NCBI RefSeq assembly: GCF_963677875.1
Contig: NZ_OY782567.1
Coordinates: forward strand, 62,001 to 126,000
Length of the DNA stretch: 64,000 nucleotides
Source of the DNA: Thiomicrorhabdus sp.
GTDB lineage: Bacteria > Pseudomonadota > Gammaproteobacteria > Thiomicrospirales > Thiomicrospiraceae
Direction of reading: 5' to 3'
Numbering within the stretch: position 1 is the stretch's first letter; every line of letters starts with the position of its first letter. The notes beneath the pieces were generated by a model. That model saw only the letters and a program-made list of their open reading frames with translations, was not told the origin of the DNA and did no database searches. The translations under genes were made by a program, and so were the position numbers. Of the stretch, positions 55,850 through 64,000 are shown in pieces.

Positions 55850-56271
55850 TTTCGTTCTTCGTAAGGGCGGGTAAATTCTTGAGGAATCGGACGCGGTCGA
55901 TGGCGATCCAGCTCGATACAGACATAAACGCTGCGGGCTTTGAACACTAACTTTTCATCACGGGCACGCAGGATCTGATAGAAGCGTTCGCGCTTGCAGC
56001 ACCCGATCTGTTCGCCGAGCCAGGTAGCAATCAAAAGCTCATCATCCAGATAGCAGCCGCCAAGATAATGCATGTGGTGTTCGTAAACCGCCATAATCCG
56101 GTTCAATTTCTTTTGCAGTGCATGCTCGATTCCGACCGCCAGACTATGCTGCCAGGCAATTTGTTCCATCCAGTGCAGATAGACTTTGTTGTTTACATGT
56201 CCGAGAAAATCGAGGTCTTCGGCTTGGACTTGATATGTCTGAACAAATGCATGGGCTGGAATTTTGCACAT
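55846..56271 (-). CDS. hot-dog fold acyl-CoA thioesterase (4HBT family)
   Basis: A 141-residue single-domain thioesterase. The motif DLDFLGHVNNKVYLHWMEQI (about 19-38) is the 4-hydroxybenzoyl-CoA thioesterase signature with Asp as the catalytic residue, followed by MHYLGGCYLDDELLI and ARSVYVCIELD. Substrate is not known. Start ATG 56271 gives the usual length; the longer frame to 56316 has no ribosome binding site and includes the aroC promoter. It overlaps the carbonic anhydrase-like gene by 4 bp, tail to tail. Confidence 0.85.
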   Translation of the reverse strand: MCKIPAHAFVQTYQVQAEDLDFLGHVNNKVYLHWMEQIAWQHSLAVGIEHALQKKLNRIMAVYEHHMHYLGGCYLDDELLIATWLGEQIGCCKRERFYQILRARDEKLVFKARSVYVCIELDRHRPRPIPQEFTRPYEERN

Positions 56272-56372
56272 CGTCGGCTCTCTTTTTAACGGGGGACAGC
56301 TATGGAAATTGGCCATTAAAGGCGCTTTTTTAGTAGAATACGCCGATTATAACCAAGTTTGAGTAGGCTATT

Positions 56373-57470
56373 ATGTCAGGTAATACGTTAGGACAGAATT
56401 TTCGAGTCACCACTTTTGGCGAGAGTCACGGCTTGGCGCTTGGCTGTATCGTTGATGGCTGTCCTCCGGGGCTGGAATTATGCGAAGCTGATATTCAGCA
56501 GGAACTGGACCGCCGCAAACCGGGGACTTCCAAGCATTCGACCGCCCGTCGTGAAGACGACGAGGTGCAGATTCTATCCGGTGTTTTCGAGGGCAAAACC
56601 ACCGGTACGCCGATCGGTATGATCATTCATAATAAGGATCAGCGTTCCAAAGATTATTCGAAAGTTGCCGAGACCTTCCGTCCGGCGCATGCCGACTATA
56701 CCTACACTCAAAAATACGGTTTTCGCGACTATCGCGGTGGCGGGCGTTCTTCCGCACGTGAAACAGCCATGCGGGTGGCTGCCGGAGCCATTGCCAAAAA
56801 ATACCTGAAAGAACGTTTGGGCGTTGAGATCAAAGGCTATTTGTCGCAACTGGGGCCGATTAAGGTGGAAAATGTCACCTGGCCGTTTGATAACGACAAT
56901 ATCTATTTCTGCCCGGATGAGCAAAAATGCGAGGAAATCCGCGAGTATATGGATGACCTGTTGAAGCAGAAAAATTCCGTTGGCGCCAAAATTAGCGTGA
57001 TTGCCAAAAATGTCCCGGTCGGCCTTGGTGAGCCGATTTTCGATCGTTTGGATGCCGATCTGGCACACGCTTTAATGAGCATTAATGCGGTGAAAGGCGT
57101 GGAAATCGGCGACGGTTTTGCGGTTGCCGGTCAGTTGGGAACCGAGCATCGCGATGAGATGACTTCCGAAGGGTTCCTGTCTAACCATGCCGGCGGTATT
57201 CTGGGCGGGATTTCCACCGGTCAGGAGATCGTGGCGCATATTGCTCTAAAGCCGACTTCCAGCATTATGACTCCGGGGCGCTCGATCAATACTTCCGGCG
57301 AAGAGATTGAAATGGTTACCAAAGGGCGTCACGATCCGTGTGTGGGCATTCGCGCTACACCGATTGCCGAAGCGCAGATGGCAATTGTCTTGCTGGATCA
57401 CTTCATGCGCAACCGGGCGCAAAACGGTGATGTTGTTGCGCCGATAATGGATTTGGCCAGTCGCGGGTAA
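56373..57470 (+). CDS. aroC: chorismate synthase
   Basis: A 365-residue FMN-dependent enzyme making chorismate from EPSP, the last shared step of aromatic amino acid synthesis. Conserved features: [20 protein letters not shown] at the start, [16 protein letters not shown] (about 127-142), and MTPGRSIN with [18 protein letters not shown] near residues 295-340. Full length. ATG 56373. A monocistronic layout is likely; an MFS gene follows 55 bp on. Confidence 0.97.
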   Translation: MSGNTLGQNFRVTTFGESHGLALGCIVDGCPPGLELCEADIQQELDRRKPGTSKHSTARREDDEVQILSGVFEGKTTGTPIGMIIHNKDQRSKDYSKVAETFRPAHADYTYTQKYGFRDYRGGGRSSARETAMRVAAGAIAKKYLKERLGVEIKGYLSQLGPIKVENVTWPFDNDNIYFCPDEQKCEEIREYMDDLLKQKNSVGAKISVIAKNVPVGLGEPIFDRLDADLAHALMSINAVKGVEIGDGFAVAGQLGTEHRDEMTSEGFLSNHAGGILGGISTGQEIVAHIALKPTSSIMTPGRSINTSGEEIEMVTKGRHDPCVGIRATPIAEAQMAIVLLDHFMRNRAQNGDVVAPIMDLASRG

Positions 57471-57525
57471 GGAAGGCTACGGTTCGTAGTCAGGTACTTG
57501 TCTTAGATTAGGGAGTCAGCCGGGA

Positions 57526-58671
57526 ATGCACGAGTGTAGTTATCAGTCCGCTTATACCCGGTTGTCGATTCACTATTTTTTCTATTTCAGCGTCCTCGGC
57601 ACCACTGTGCCGTATCTGGGCCTCTATCTGCAATCCCTGAGTTTTTCGCCGGTGCAGATTGGCCAGCTGCTGGCGGTCTTGATGTTTACCAAGGTTATTG
57701 CGCCGAATGTCTGGGGCTGGCTGGCGGATCGTAGCGGGCGTTCAATTCTATGGGTACGGATTGCCACCGCTTTGACGCTGGTCAGCGCGCTCGGTTTTTT
57801 CCTGTTCAAAGACTACTGGGGACTGTTTCTTACCATTCTGATTTACAGCTTCTTCTGGCATGCCTCTCTGCCTCAGTTCGAATCTTATACTTTCCGCTGC
57901 CTCGGCGAGGAACGTCACCTTTACGGCAAAATTCGCTTGTGGGGCTCGATCGGTTTTATCGCTGCGGTGCTGTTACTGGGATGGCAGATCGAGTATTTCG
58001 GAGTGCAGACTTTGCCGATCAGTCTGTTTGGTATGTTGTTTGTCGTCTGGGCGAGTGCTTATCTGGTGAAAGACCGCCGGGTTCAGATTGAAGAGGGAAG
58101 CTTACGGGGATTTAAAGAAACCTTAAGGCGCCCGGAAGTGATTGCATTACTGCTGGTGAGTTTTCTGGTGCAGCTTTCGCACGGTGTTTATTATGCTTTC
58201 TACACCATCCAGATGGATGCGCTTGGCTATGAGAATACGACGATCGCCTGGTTGTGGGCTTTAGGCGTCTTGGCAGAAATCGGCATTTTCTTCTGGATGT
58301 CTCGCCTGTTTCACCATTACCCGTTACGTTTTTTGATTTTAGTCAGTATTGCTTTGACGGTGTTGCGTTGGATTCTGACCGGCTATTTTGCAGATAGTTT
58401 GCTTTTGATGCTGCTGGCGCAAACGCTGCATGCAGCCAGTTTTGGCCTGTTCCACGCCGCGGCAATTCACTTGACCGATGCTTATTTCACCGGTTCGCAA
58501 CACGGTCGCGGTCAGGCAATTTTCGCCGCAGCCAGTCATGGATTGGGGGGTGCCCTTGGAATGTTGATTGCCGGTTATACCTGGGCTGCAGGTGGTGCAA
58601 CCCTGAGTTACGGATTAAGTGTTATGATTGCTGCTGTCGCTTTGGCAATTGCATGGCGTTGGATAAAATAG
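57526..58671 (+). CDS. MFS transporter, HcaT/PPP family
   Basis: A 381-residue transporter with 12 helices. The start RLSIHYFFYFSVLGTTVPYL and PNVWGWLADRSGRSILWVR (loop 2-3 signature, about 63-81) together with LYGKIRLWGSIGFI (about 131-144) match the 3-phenylpropionate transporter (HcaT)/nucleoside-symporter-like branch. Substrate unknown. ATG 57526, 55 bp after aroC, gap to gloA 30 bp, so it may be cotranscribed with gloA. Confidence 0.82.
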   Translation: MHECSYQSAYTRLSIHYFFYFSVLGTTVPYLGLYLQSLSFSPVQIGQLLAVLMFTKVIAPNVWGWLADRSGRSILWVRIATALTLVSALGFFLFKDYWGLFLTILIYSFFWHASLPQFESYTFRCLGEERHLYGKIRLWGSIGFIAAVLLLGWQIEYFGVQTLPISLFGMLFVVWASAYLVKDRRVQIEEGSLRGFKETLRRPEVIALLLVSFLVQLSHGVYYAFYTIQMDALGYENTTIAWLWALGVLAEIGIFFWMSRLFHHYPLRFLILVSIALTVLRWILTGYFADSLLLMLLAQTLHAASFGLFHAAAIHLTDAYFTGSQHGRGQAIFAAASHGLGGALGMLIAGYTWAAGGATLSYGLSVMIAAVALAIAWRWIK

Positions 58672-58701
58672 ATTCTTTAAAGACGATTATCGGGAGGCAT
58701 T

Positions 58702-59097
58702 ATGAGGCTGTTACACACGATGTTGCGTGTTGGCAACTTGGAAAAATCGATTCAATTTTATAGCGAAGTTCTGGGTATGAAACTGTTGCGCCAAAAGGAT
58801 TATCCAAAGGGCGAGTTTACCCTGGCGTTTCTCGGTTATGGCAACGAAGACGAAAACACCGTTCTGGAGCTGACTTACAACTGGGGCGTGGATAAATACG
58901 ATCTGGGCAATGCTTATGGGCATATTGCCATTGAAGTACCGGATGTTTATAAAGCGGCGGATGCCGTTAAGGAAATGGGCGGCAAGATTTTGCGCGAAGC
59001 CGGCCCGATGAACGCCGGAAGCACCATTATTGCCTTTGTTGAAGACCCGGACGGGTATCAAATCGAATTTATCGGCGAAGATCACATTCGTAACTGA
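58702..59097 (+). CDS. gloA: lactoylglutathione lyase (glyoxalase I)
   Basis: A 131-residue metal-dependent lyase that converts the methylglyoxal-glutathione adduct to lactoylglutathione. The four metal ligands are visible: His in RLLHTMLRV (about 5), Glu in VLELTYN (about 56), His in YGHIAIEV (about 74) and Glu in YQIEFIG (about 122). Full length. ATG 58702 follows GGGAGG. Confidence 0.96.
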   Translation: MRLLHTMLRVGNLEKSIQFYSEVLGMKLLRQKDYPKGEFTLAFLGYGNEDENTVLELTYNWGVDKYDLGNAYGHIAIEVPDVYKAADAVKEMGGKILREAGPMNAGSTIIAFVEDPDGYQIEFIGEDHIRN

Positions 59098-59108
59098 GTT
59101 CGGTGCGG

Positions 59109-59142
59109 GATCGGGGGAGATCTCCCGATCATCAGGTTTTTT
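59109..59142 (+). terminator. terminator-like palindrome after gloA
   Basis: GATCGGGGGAGA / TCTCCCGATC (59109-59130) is nearly perfect; six T follow after a 6-base spacer (59137-59142). The spacer weakens the call, but the site is where gloA transcription should stop. Confidence 0.6.
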
Positions 59143-59481
59143 CATTTCGAATTTTCATTCTTCACTCTCTTTCCGTTTACATTGCTTTTTTCTTTCTTGC
59201 TTTTCATCAATTGTTAGCCACAAATTTCCCGGTTGCGAAATAGATGCGCAAGCTGATTTTTTCGCTTTGTTTTTAAGCGCATTTTACGCTGTTTCGATTT
59301 TTGTCCCTTTTCTCCGGTTAACGGATTTCGCTTTCTTACTGCTCTGAAATATTGTCATCGTTTTGCAGTGATAAATTTAAAAAAATGTCACATCTTTTTT
59401 TCCATGCACTCATTAGGATTGCCGAATGGGTTTTATTCACTCGGTCAGCGAAATTTTTGCTCTTTGAAAAGAGGCTTATGC
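59143..59481 (+). other. gene-free, pyrimidine-rich stretch before the ATP-grasp cluster
   Basis: About 340 bp without a supported gene. The plus strand is strikingly T- and C-rich (long TTTT and CTTT tracts from 59137 to 59350). An A-rich patch, AAATTTAAAAAAATGTC, lies at about 59373-59389. The promoter of the M20/ATP-grasp operon should be here, but no clear -35/-10 pair was settled on. Confidence 0.5.
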
Positions 59482-60585
59482 ATGGATTATCTGCAGGATC
59501 TGGAAAAGATCGTTCTTATTAATTCCTACACCAAAAACAAGGCTGGTGTCGACCGGGTGGGGAATTGTTTTGATGAGTGGCTGGCGTCGCTCGGATTTGA
59601 GGTCAAACGCTTTCAGCGTGAGTCGATTGGTGATCATCGCTACTATCGTTCCGCAAAGAGCAAAGGTGCGAAACTGCTGTTGCTGGGACATCTGGATACC
59701 GTTTTTCCGCCTGAAAAATTCGATGGCTTTCACAGTGACGAACAATGGATTTACGGGCCTGGTGTCTGTGATATGAAAGGCGGCAATATCGTTTTTCTGC
59801 AAGCTTTGAGAAATTTGCAGGAAAAGGGGATCGCTATCCGCAATATTGATGTTCTGCTGGTGAGCGATGAAGAAACCGGCAGTGACGATTCCAAGTCTCT
59901 GAGCGCCGAACTGGCACAGGTTTACGATTATTGTCTTGTCTACGAAGCAGCCGGTTCCAATGGGGAAGTGGTCACAGCTCGCAAAGGTGTCGGAACTTTT
60001 ACTATTGATATTAGCGGCGTTGCCAAACATGCCGGAAATCACTATGCAGAAGGAATTGACGCCAACCTTGAAGCGGCTTACAAGCTTCAGGCTCTGGTCT
60101 TGCTCACTGATCTTGAAAAGGGAACAACGGTCAATGTCGGCAAGCTGGAGGGTGGCATTGGCGCGAACACCATTTCACCGCATGCGCATCTGCTGTTTGA
60201 ACTGCGCTATAAGACCCAACCGGAGCGGGATCGGGTTCTGGAAGCAATCCGGCAGATTGTCGAAACCTCTTATGTTCCGGGAACCGTATCTGTTTTAGGC
60301 GGCGGCATTCAACGGGATGTGATGCAGTCGTCGGCAGAGAGCATGCGCTGGATTGAAGCGATTGAACAAATTACCGGAATGCGCTTGCCTTATGAGGCAC
60401 GCGGTGGAGTCAGCGATGCCAATATTCTGAGCAGTGCCGGTGTCCTGACTCTGGATGGTTTGGGCCCTTTCGGAGATGGTGATCATACCGTTAACGAACG
60501 GGCAAGCAAGGCCAGTTTTTTAGAGCGGATCGCTTTAAGTACGGAGTTATTCGAGCATTTTATCCGGCACGGCGATTTTCAGTAG
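59482..60585 (+). CDS. M20-family metallopeptidase (glutamate carboxypeptidase / CPG2-like)
   Basis: A 367-residue zinc peptidase. Zinc-site signatures are LLGHLDTVF (about 68-76, His and Asp), CDMKGG (about 98-103, bridging Asp), SDEETGSDDS (about 130-139, catalytic Glu pair), then a dimerisation domain with HAGNHYAEGIDANLEA (about 182-197) and final GPFGDGDHTVNERA (His near 340). This is the profile of carboxypeptidase G2 and relatives that remove C-terminal Glu or split acylamino acids. ATG 59482 has AAGAGGC upstream and matches the family start; a longer frame runs to 59368. It is the first gene of the ATP-grasp operon, 25 bp before the first ligase. Confidence 0.87.
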   Translation: MDYLQDLEKIVLINSYTKNKAGVDRVGNCFDEWLASLGFEVKRFQRESIGDHRYYRSAKSKGAKLLLLGHLDTVFPPEKFDGFHSDEQWIYGPGVCDMKGGNIVFLQALRNLQEKGIAIRNIDVLLVSDEETGSDDSKSLSAELAQVYDYCLVYEAAGSNGEVVTARKGVGTFTIDISGVAKHAGNHYAEGIDANLEAAYKLQALVLLTDLEKGTTVNVGKLEGGIGANTISPHAHLLFELRYKTQPERDRVLEAIRQIVETSYVPGTVSVLGGGIQRDVMQSSAESMRWIEAIEQITGMRLPYEARGGVSDANILSSAGVLTLDGLGPFGDGDHTVNERASKASFLERIALSTELFEHFIRHGDFQ

Positions 60586-60610
60586 GAATTCAGTTTTGAG
60601 GAAATGACGT

Positions 60611-61519
60611 ATGAACAGAACAGTCGGTATCTGGATGTATCAGAACGGTGGCGGGGATGTAATTGAACAGAAAATGGTTGAGAAACTTCGGGAGCGCGGC
60701 ATTGATTGTGTGACCGGGCTTGATCTGCGTTTTGCAGAGGTTCACAACGGCGCGATGATGTGCAAGGGCACAAATATGCTTGAGCTGGACCTTTTTTTCT
60801 CCTACAACGCGGGGGAACAGACGGGCGGTCAGGTTTACATGTACGAAATTCTCAGCGACTTTACGACGACGGTAAACAGCTTTGAGGCTTTTAAATTGTC
60901 TGAGGACAAGCTGCGGACGAATATGCGCCTGCACAGTCGGGGTATTGCGACAACGGACTTTTTCATCTGTCATCGGGAGAGCGACCTCGAACATATTTAC
61001 GAGCGAATCGAACGCTGGCGGAAAATGGTTTTCAAGCCGGTAGACGGTTGGGGCGGGGCCGGGATGGCCTTGCTGGATAGCCGCGAGCATTTTGACATGC
61101 TGTTGCCGTTTGTCCATCAGATGCATCTGCGCAATATTTACGTGGAGCGTTTCATTCATTATGACTTTTCGGATTATCGGATCGATATTGTCGACGGACA
61201 ATTTGTCGGTTGTTACGGCCGCAAAGCCAGCGGGCGCGACTGGCGAACCAATGTAACAGCCGGCGGTCACGTTATTTTGCGCGAACCGAATGATGAAGTT
61301 GTGGAACTGGCGATTCGTGCATCCAAGGCAATGGGGATGGACATTGCCGGAGTCGATATTCTGTATGACCTGGATAAAGAAACCTATACCGTCCTGGAAG
61401 TAAACGGTATTCCCGCATTTGCCACGCCAGATCAGGAAGTTATGGGCCTGGATTTCAATGATAAAAAAATCGATCTGATCGTTGAGATGATCGATCGAAA
61501 ATCGAAAGGGAAAACATGA
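60611..61519 (+). CDS. RimK/LysX-like ATP-grasp ligase, first of two
   Basis: A 302-residue ATP-grasp protein that would join a carboxylate to an amine through an acyl phosphate. ATP-grasp features: the Lys in KMVFKPVDGWGGAGMALL (about 137-154), ERFIHYDFSDYRIDIV (about 178-193), GRDWRTNVTAGGH (about 207-219) and the Mg-binding TVLEVNGIPAF (about 260-270, with Glu and Asn intact). Soluble. ATG 60611 with GAGGAAATG upstream. The stop overlaps the second ligase by 4 bases. Substrates are unknown; the fold is that of peptide ligases such as RimK, LysX and ArgX. Confidence 0.88.
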   Translation: MNRTVGIWMYQNGGGDVIEQKMVEKLRERGIDCVTGLDLRFAEVHNGAMMCKGTNMLELDLFFSYNAGEQTGGQVYMYEILSDFTTTVNSFEAFKLSEDKLRTNMRLHSRGIATTDFFICHRESDLEHIYERIERWRKMVFKPVDGWGGAGMALLDSREHFDMLLPFVHQMHLRNIYVERFIHYDFSDYRIDIVDGQFVGCYGRKASGRDWRTNVTAGGHVILREPNDEVVELAIRASKAMGMDIAGVDILYDLDKETYTVLEVNGIPAFATPDQEVMGLDFNDKKIDLIVEMIDRKSKGKT

Positions 61520-62837
61520 TGAAAGAGCAAGAAGAATTACCGAAAGTCGGCCTGCTGTATCTGGATTACGTGCTGCGTTTTTTCGATAAGAGCAACTTCA
61601 AAGGTTGGCCGGATAAAATCGAAACCGTGGTATATCACTGGGGTAATGATAAAGCGCGTTTTATCGCTGAGGTGAAACGTAAACAGATCGATGTGCTGGT
61701 GGGCAATATCCCGGCGACCGCTTACGAAACTTTTAAAGAAATCGCGGCAGAGTTACCTCAGGTACGCTTTATTCCCTCGATCGAAACCCAGTTTGCCAAT
61801 AAATCCAAAGAGAATGTCACGCTTTTCTGCCGAAAGCATGAACTGAGCGCGCCCGATACGGCGATTTTTTATGACCGCACCGAAGGCGATGCATTTTTGC
61901 AAAGCACGGAGTATCCGAAAATCGTCAAACGTTCCTATGGCCCGTCGAATTATGGTGGTTACTATGTTCATAAAGTCGACAGTTACCAGGAAGCGAAGGC
62001 TCTGTTTGAGCAAAAAAATACCTGCCGATGTATGTTCAGGAAGCGATTGAACTACAAGATTCCGGAGACATTCGTGTAATGCTGATCGGTCATAAACCGG
62101 TGTGTGCTTTCTGGCGTTATTCCGGGCAGGGTGAGTGGATCACCAATACTTCTCAGGGCGGCTCGATGGATTATGCCAATGTGCCGATGAGTGCATTGGA
62201 ACTTGCCGTTAAGGCTTCAAAAGCGGCCAAAGCGGAATACTGGGCCTGTGATATTGCCATCGATGCCAAAACCGGTCAGCCGTACATTCTGGAATGTGCA
62301 ACGGCATTTGCCGCATTTCCATATATTCGCGACTGGATCGGACAGTATCTTATGTGGGATTTAAGCGATGGCCGTTTCCGCATGCCGCATGTGCCATTGT
62401 GGTCATGGGAAGAGTTGGGAAAAATGGATTCCTGCGTTTTGCGTACTCTGCGACATCTCTATTTTTCTGCTTACACGCCGTCTGTCGACGGTGCCTACTG
62501 GTTGGCGGACAAGGGGGAATTTGACATGGAACTGACGGAAAGTTCTCATCCGGATGATGTGCCGGAACCGATTGCCCCGCCGGTTGCGGAAGATGCTTTG
62601 CCGGAAATCGTCAAAAGCAGAGACGAGAGGACGAGCGAACTTGAAGAGGTGGCAACGTTCGATTTTAAAACGGTGACGCTGACGCAGTTAATGACGCTGT
62701 ACAGCATGGATGAGACGATTGCCGTCAAGATCAAGGAGTTGATCGATGCCAACGAAGTGGACTGTTTCGATGCGCTTGAACAGTATGATCTGATTGATCA
62801 GACGCAGTTGAAGCAGTGGCGTGTCTATTTTAATTGA
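61516..62837 (+). CDS. second ATP-grasp ligase with a -1 frameshift at a 7-A run and C-terminal helical domain
   Basis: One gene in two frames. Frame one runs from ATG 61516 to a TAA at 62077-62079; its first 167 codons make an N-terminal domain and a KRSYGPSNYGGYYV ATP-grasp strand. At the A7 run 62012-62018 a -1 shift puts the reader in the frame that continues YLPMYVQEAIELQ and runs to 62837, giving about 440 residues in total. Downstream are DIRVMLIGHKPVCAFWRY, ILECATAFAAFPYIRDW (the place of the usual E-x-N metal site reads ECA, so Asn is missing), a linker and a helical C-terminus (VTLTQLMTLYSMDETIAVKI, from about 390). Programmed frameshift, true mutation and sequence error are all possible. 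Confidence 0.8.
62011..62019 (+). other. homopolymer slip site in the ATP-grasp gene
   Basis: CAAAAAAAT: the zero-frame codons are CAA AAA AAT and a -1 slip gives AAA AAA TAC. Bases 62013-62019 read A-AAA-AAT, an X-XXY-YYZ heptamer compatible with tandem -1 slippage. No stop codon in the zero frame lies within 50 bases, and the stimulatory structure, if any, was not identified. Confidence 0.5.
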
Positions 62838-62959
62838 GTCGACTTCGATAGAGAGATTCAGGCCGTCGGTTTCGGCAACTGAATTTTGCGTGATTTTGTC
62901 AGTCAAAAACGTTTGCTTGCCGGTCAAAGAAAGCTGGCAGCGATAGAAAAAGGGAACCA

Positions 62960-64000
62960 ATGAGACAGCAGTACAGTTCATATCAGGAGTGTGTCGATTT
63001 TTTCAAGCAGGCCGAGAAACAAATGCCGCATATTTTCAAGGTGGAAAGTATCGGAAAGACTTGGGAAGAACGGGATATTATTGCGGTTACCATCAGTTGC
63101 GATGTCCAGCGTGCCGATGAGAAACCGGCACTGTTTTATACCGGAACACTGCATGCCAGAGAATGGATCGGTATTGAGCTGGCGATTGCCTTTGCCCGGC
63201 ATGTGATCGACCACATCGATTACGATCCACAGCTGATTAATCTGTTGGAGAGAGCGGCGTTTTATGTGATTCCGTGCGCCAACCCGGACGGTTTCGAATA
63301 TTCGCGCAACCATTTTGCTTTCTGGCGCAAGAACCGTCGTCAGAATGCCGACGGCAGTTTCGGAGTGGATCTTAACCGGAATTTTTCGATCGGTTTTTGG
63401 GCGACGAAAGAAACCACTTCCAATGTTTACTCCGGCCCGGCACCGTTCAGCGAGCCGGAAACTCAGGCGCTGAAAGCGTTCGTTGAGTCGCATCCGAATA
63501 TTACCATTGCTTTGGATTACCACTCTCAGGGGAATGTCTTTTTTCCGGCGCATAATTTCATTCACGAAGATGCTGTAGACGCCACCGACTTGAATGTGCT
63601 GTCGGCCAACATGGCAGAAGAGATCCGCAAGGTATCCGGGCGCGAGTACGGCGTGCATATGGGAAAACCGCCGACGCGTTTGATCAGTGGATCGGGGCGC
63701 GAGTTCTACTATTCTCTGGGTGCGCTCGCTCTGACGGTTGAAGTCGGGTCGCGCAATATCTCCGACTATGTGGATATTATGACTGAGAATATTCACGAAA
63801 ATATTCCGGCTTTGATGTTCGCACTTTCGGAAGTGCCCAATTATGTTAAGGGCGATCGGCTTCCGAGAGTGGAAAATCTGATTGCCTTCCGGGTGGATGA
63901 ACGTGAGGTCGGCTTGGAATGGTCTTACCCGGACGAGGAGGTATTTTTCGAAATTTACCGCTCGGAACATCTTAAGGGCTACTGCCAGAGTTCTAACCGA
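62960..64000 (+). CDS. M14-family zinc carboxypeptidase (partial, continues past the window)
   Basis: The 347 codons from ATG 62960 (AGGGAACCA upstream) to the window end, with no stop. Zinc motif HAREW (H-x-x-E, about 73-77), CANPDGFEYS, substrate-binding NRRQNADGSFGVDLNRNF (about 118-135), third zinc ligand in LDYHSQG (about 186) and catalytic Glu in LTVEVGS (about 261). This is the M14 carboxypeptidase A/T-like profile. After about residue 310 a fibronectin type III-like beta domain seems to begin (LIAFRVDEREVGLEW). No signal peptide is seen, so a cytoplasmic enzyme is likely. It closes the M20 / ATP-grasp / ATP-grasp set and lies 122 bp after it. Confidence 0.85.
   Translation, partial: MRQQYSSYQECVDFFKQAEKQMPHIFKVESIGKTWEERDIIAVTISCDVQRADEKPALFYTGTLHAREWIGIELAIAFARHVIDHIDYDPQLINLLERAAFYVIPCANPDGFEYSRNHFAFWRKNRRQNADGSFGVDLNRNFSIGFWATKETTSNVYSGPAPFSEPETQALKAFVESHPNITIALDYHSQGNVFFPAHNFIHEDAVDATDLNVLSANMAEEIRKVSGREYGVHMGKPPTRLISGSGREFYYSLGALALTVEVGSRNISDYVDIMTENIHENIPALMFALSEVPNYVKGDRLPRVENLIAFRVDEREVGLEWSYPDEEVFFEIYRSEHLKGYCQSSNR

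Noticed and set aside
59030..59347. 105-residue frame across the gloA end and the pyrimidine-rich gap
   Set aside because: Starts inside gloA in another frame and its Phe/Ser-rich content follows the base skew.
60590..61270. 226-residue frame antisense to the first ATP-grasp gene
   Set aside because: No recognizable domain or ribosome binding site; overlaps a well supported coding frame.
62028..62837. Second half of the second ligase as an independent gene starting at ATG 62028
   Set aside because: No ribosome binding site; it lacks the N-terminal half of the ATP-grasp fold, and the frame joins cleanly to the first half through the A-run.
62978..63970. 330-residue reading frame antisense to the M14 carboxypeptidase
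   Set aside because: The plus strand has an intact M14 motif series; the minus frame is a shadow caused by codon bias.

Overview
The window reads as a chromosomal segment of a gammaproteobacterium. The conserved run thrS-infC-rpmI-rplT-pheS-pheT-ihfA-merR-tRNA-Pro, together with lon, mogA, prmB and aroC, is typical of that class. A flavocytochrome c sulfide dehydrogenase module inside a large respiratory operon points to a sulfur-oxidising chemolithotroph, possibly of the Thiomicrospira/Thiomicrorhabdus/Hydrogenovibrio type. The genus is inference; only the sulfide and cytochrome genes are seen directly. No insertion sequence with a transposase, no CRISPR array and no rRNA gene was found.

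Layout. 1-6.2 kb (+): a type IV pilus / type II secretion-like operon (end of a PilT-like ATPase, a GspE/PilB ATPase, a GspF/PilC platform protein, a GspC/PilP-like protein, a secretin and a small lipoprotein). 6.4-8.5 kb (+): a small His-bearing membrane protein and a di-heme DUF1111 cytochrome. 8.5-12.6 kb (+): a MoxR / DUF58 / TgpA-like set whose transglutaminase domain has lost its cysteine. 12.6-12.9 kb: a MITE-like element with terminal inverted repeats and flanking TA. 12.9-15.5 kb (+): FTR1 iron permease, prepilin peptidase and a VirB1-like transglycosylase. 15.6-17.3 kb (-): a PP2C phosphatase-protein kinase fusion. 17.6-22.9 kb (-): two cytochrome bd-like (CydA-family) membrane subunits, one carrying a C-terminal heme c domain, followed by a mono-heme cytochrome, FccB, a di-heme cytochrome and an unannotated 30-residue membrane peptide. 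23.3-29.3 kb: a protein-carboxyl methyltransferase homologue, then a thiamine uptake locus (TPP riboswitch, TonB receptor, two thiamine-binding paralogues, a methyltransferase, PnuT) converging on an APH-fold kinase. 29.5-37.3 kb (+): the translation cluster. 37.5-49.4 kb (-): an iron-type locus with Fur-like boxes, two TonB receptors, an HtrA-like protease, a 1068-residue lipoprotein and a di-heme peroxidase. 49.6-59.1 kb: a secreted coiled-coil protein, lon, mogA, prmB, a carbonic anhydrase-like protein lacking two zinc ligands, a thioesterase, aroC, an MFS transporter and gloA. 59.5 kb to the end (+): an M20 peptidase, two ATP-grasp ligases (the second split by a -1 frameshift at a 7-A run) and an M14 carboxypeptidase cut by the window edge.

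The two strongest candidates for undescribed biology are the bd-like/flavocytochrome c sulfide dehydrogenase operon (sulfide electrons meeting a quinone-type membrane module through fused and separate c cytochromes) and the two-ligase, two-peptidase ATP-grasp cluster, which looks built to make and trim a short peptide or amide. The Fur-associated TonB/protease/lipoprotein/peroxidase locus is a third.
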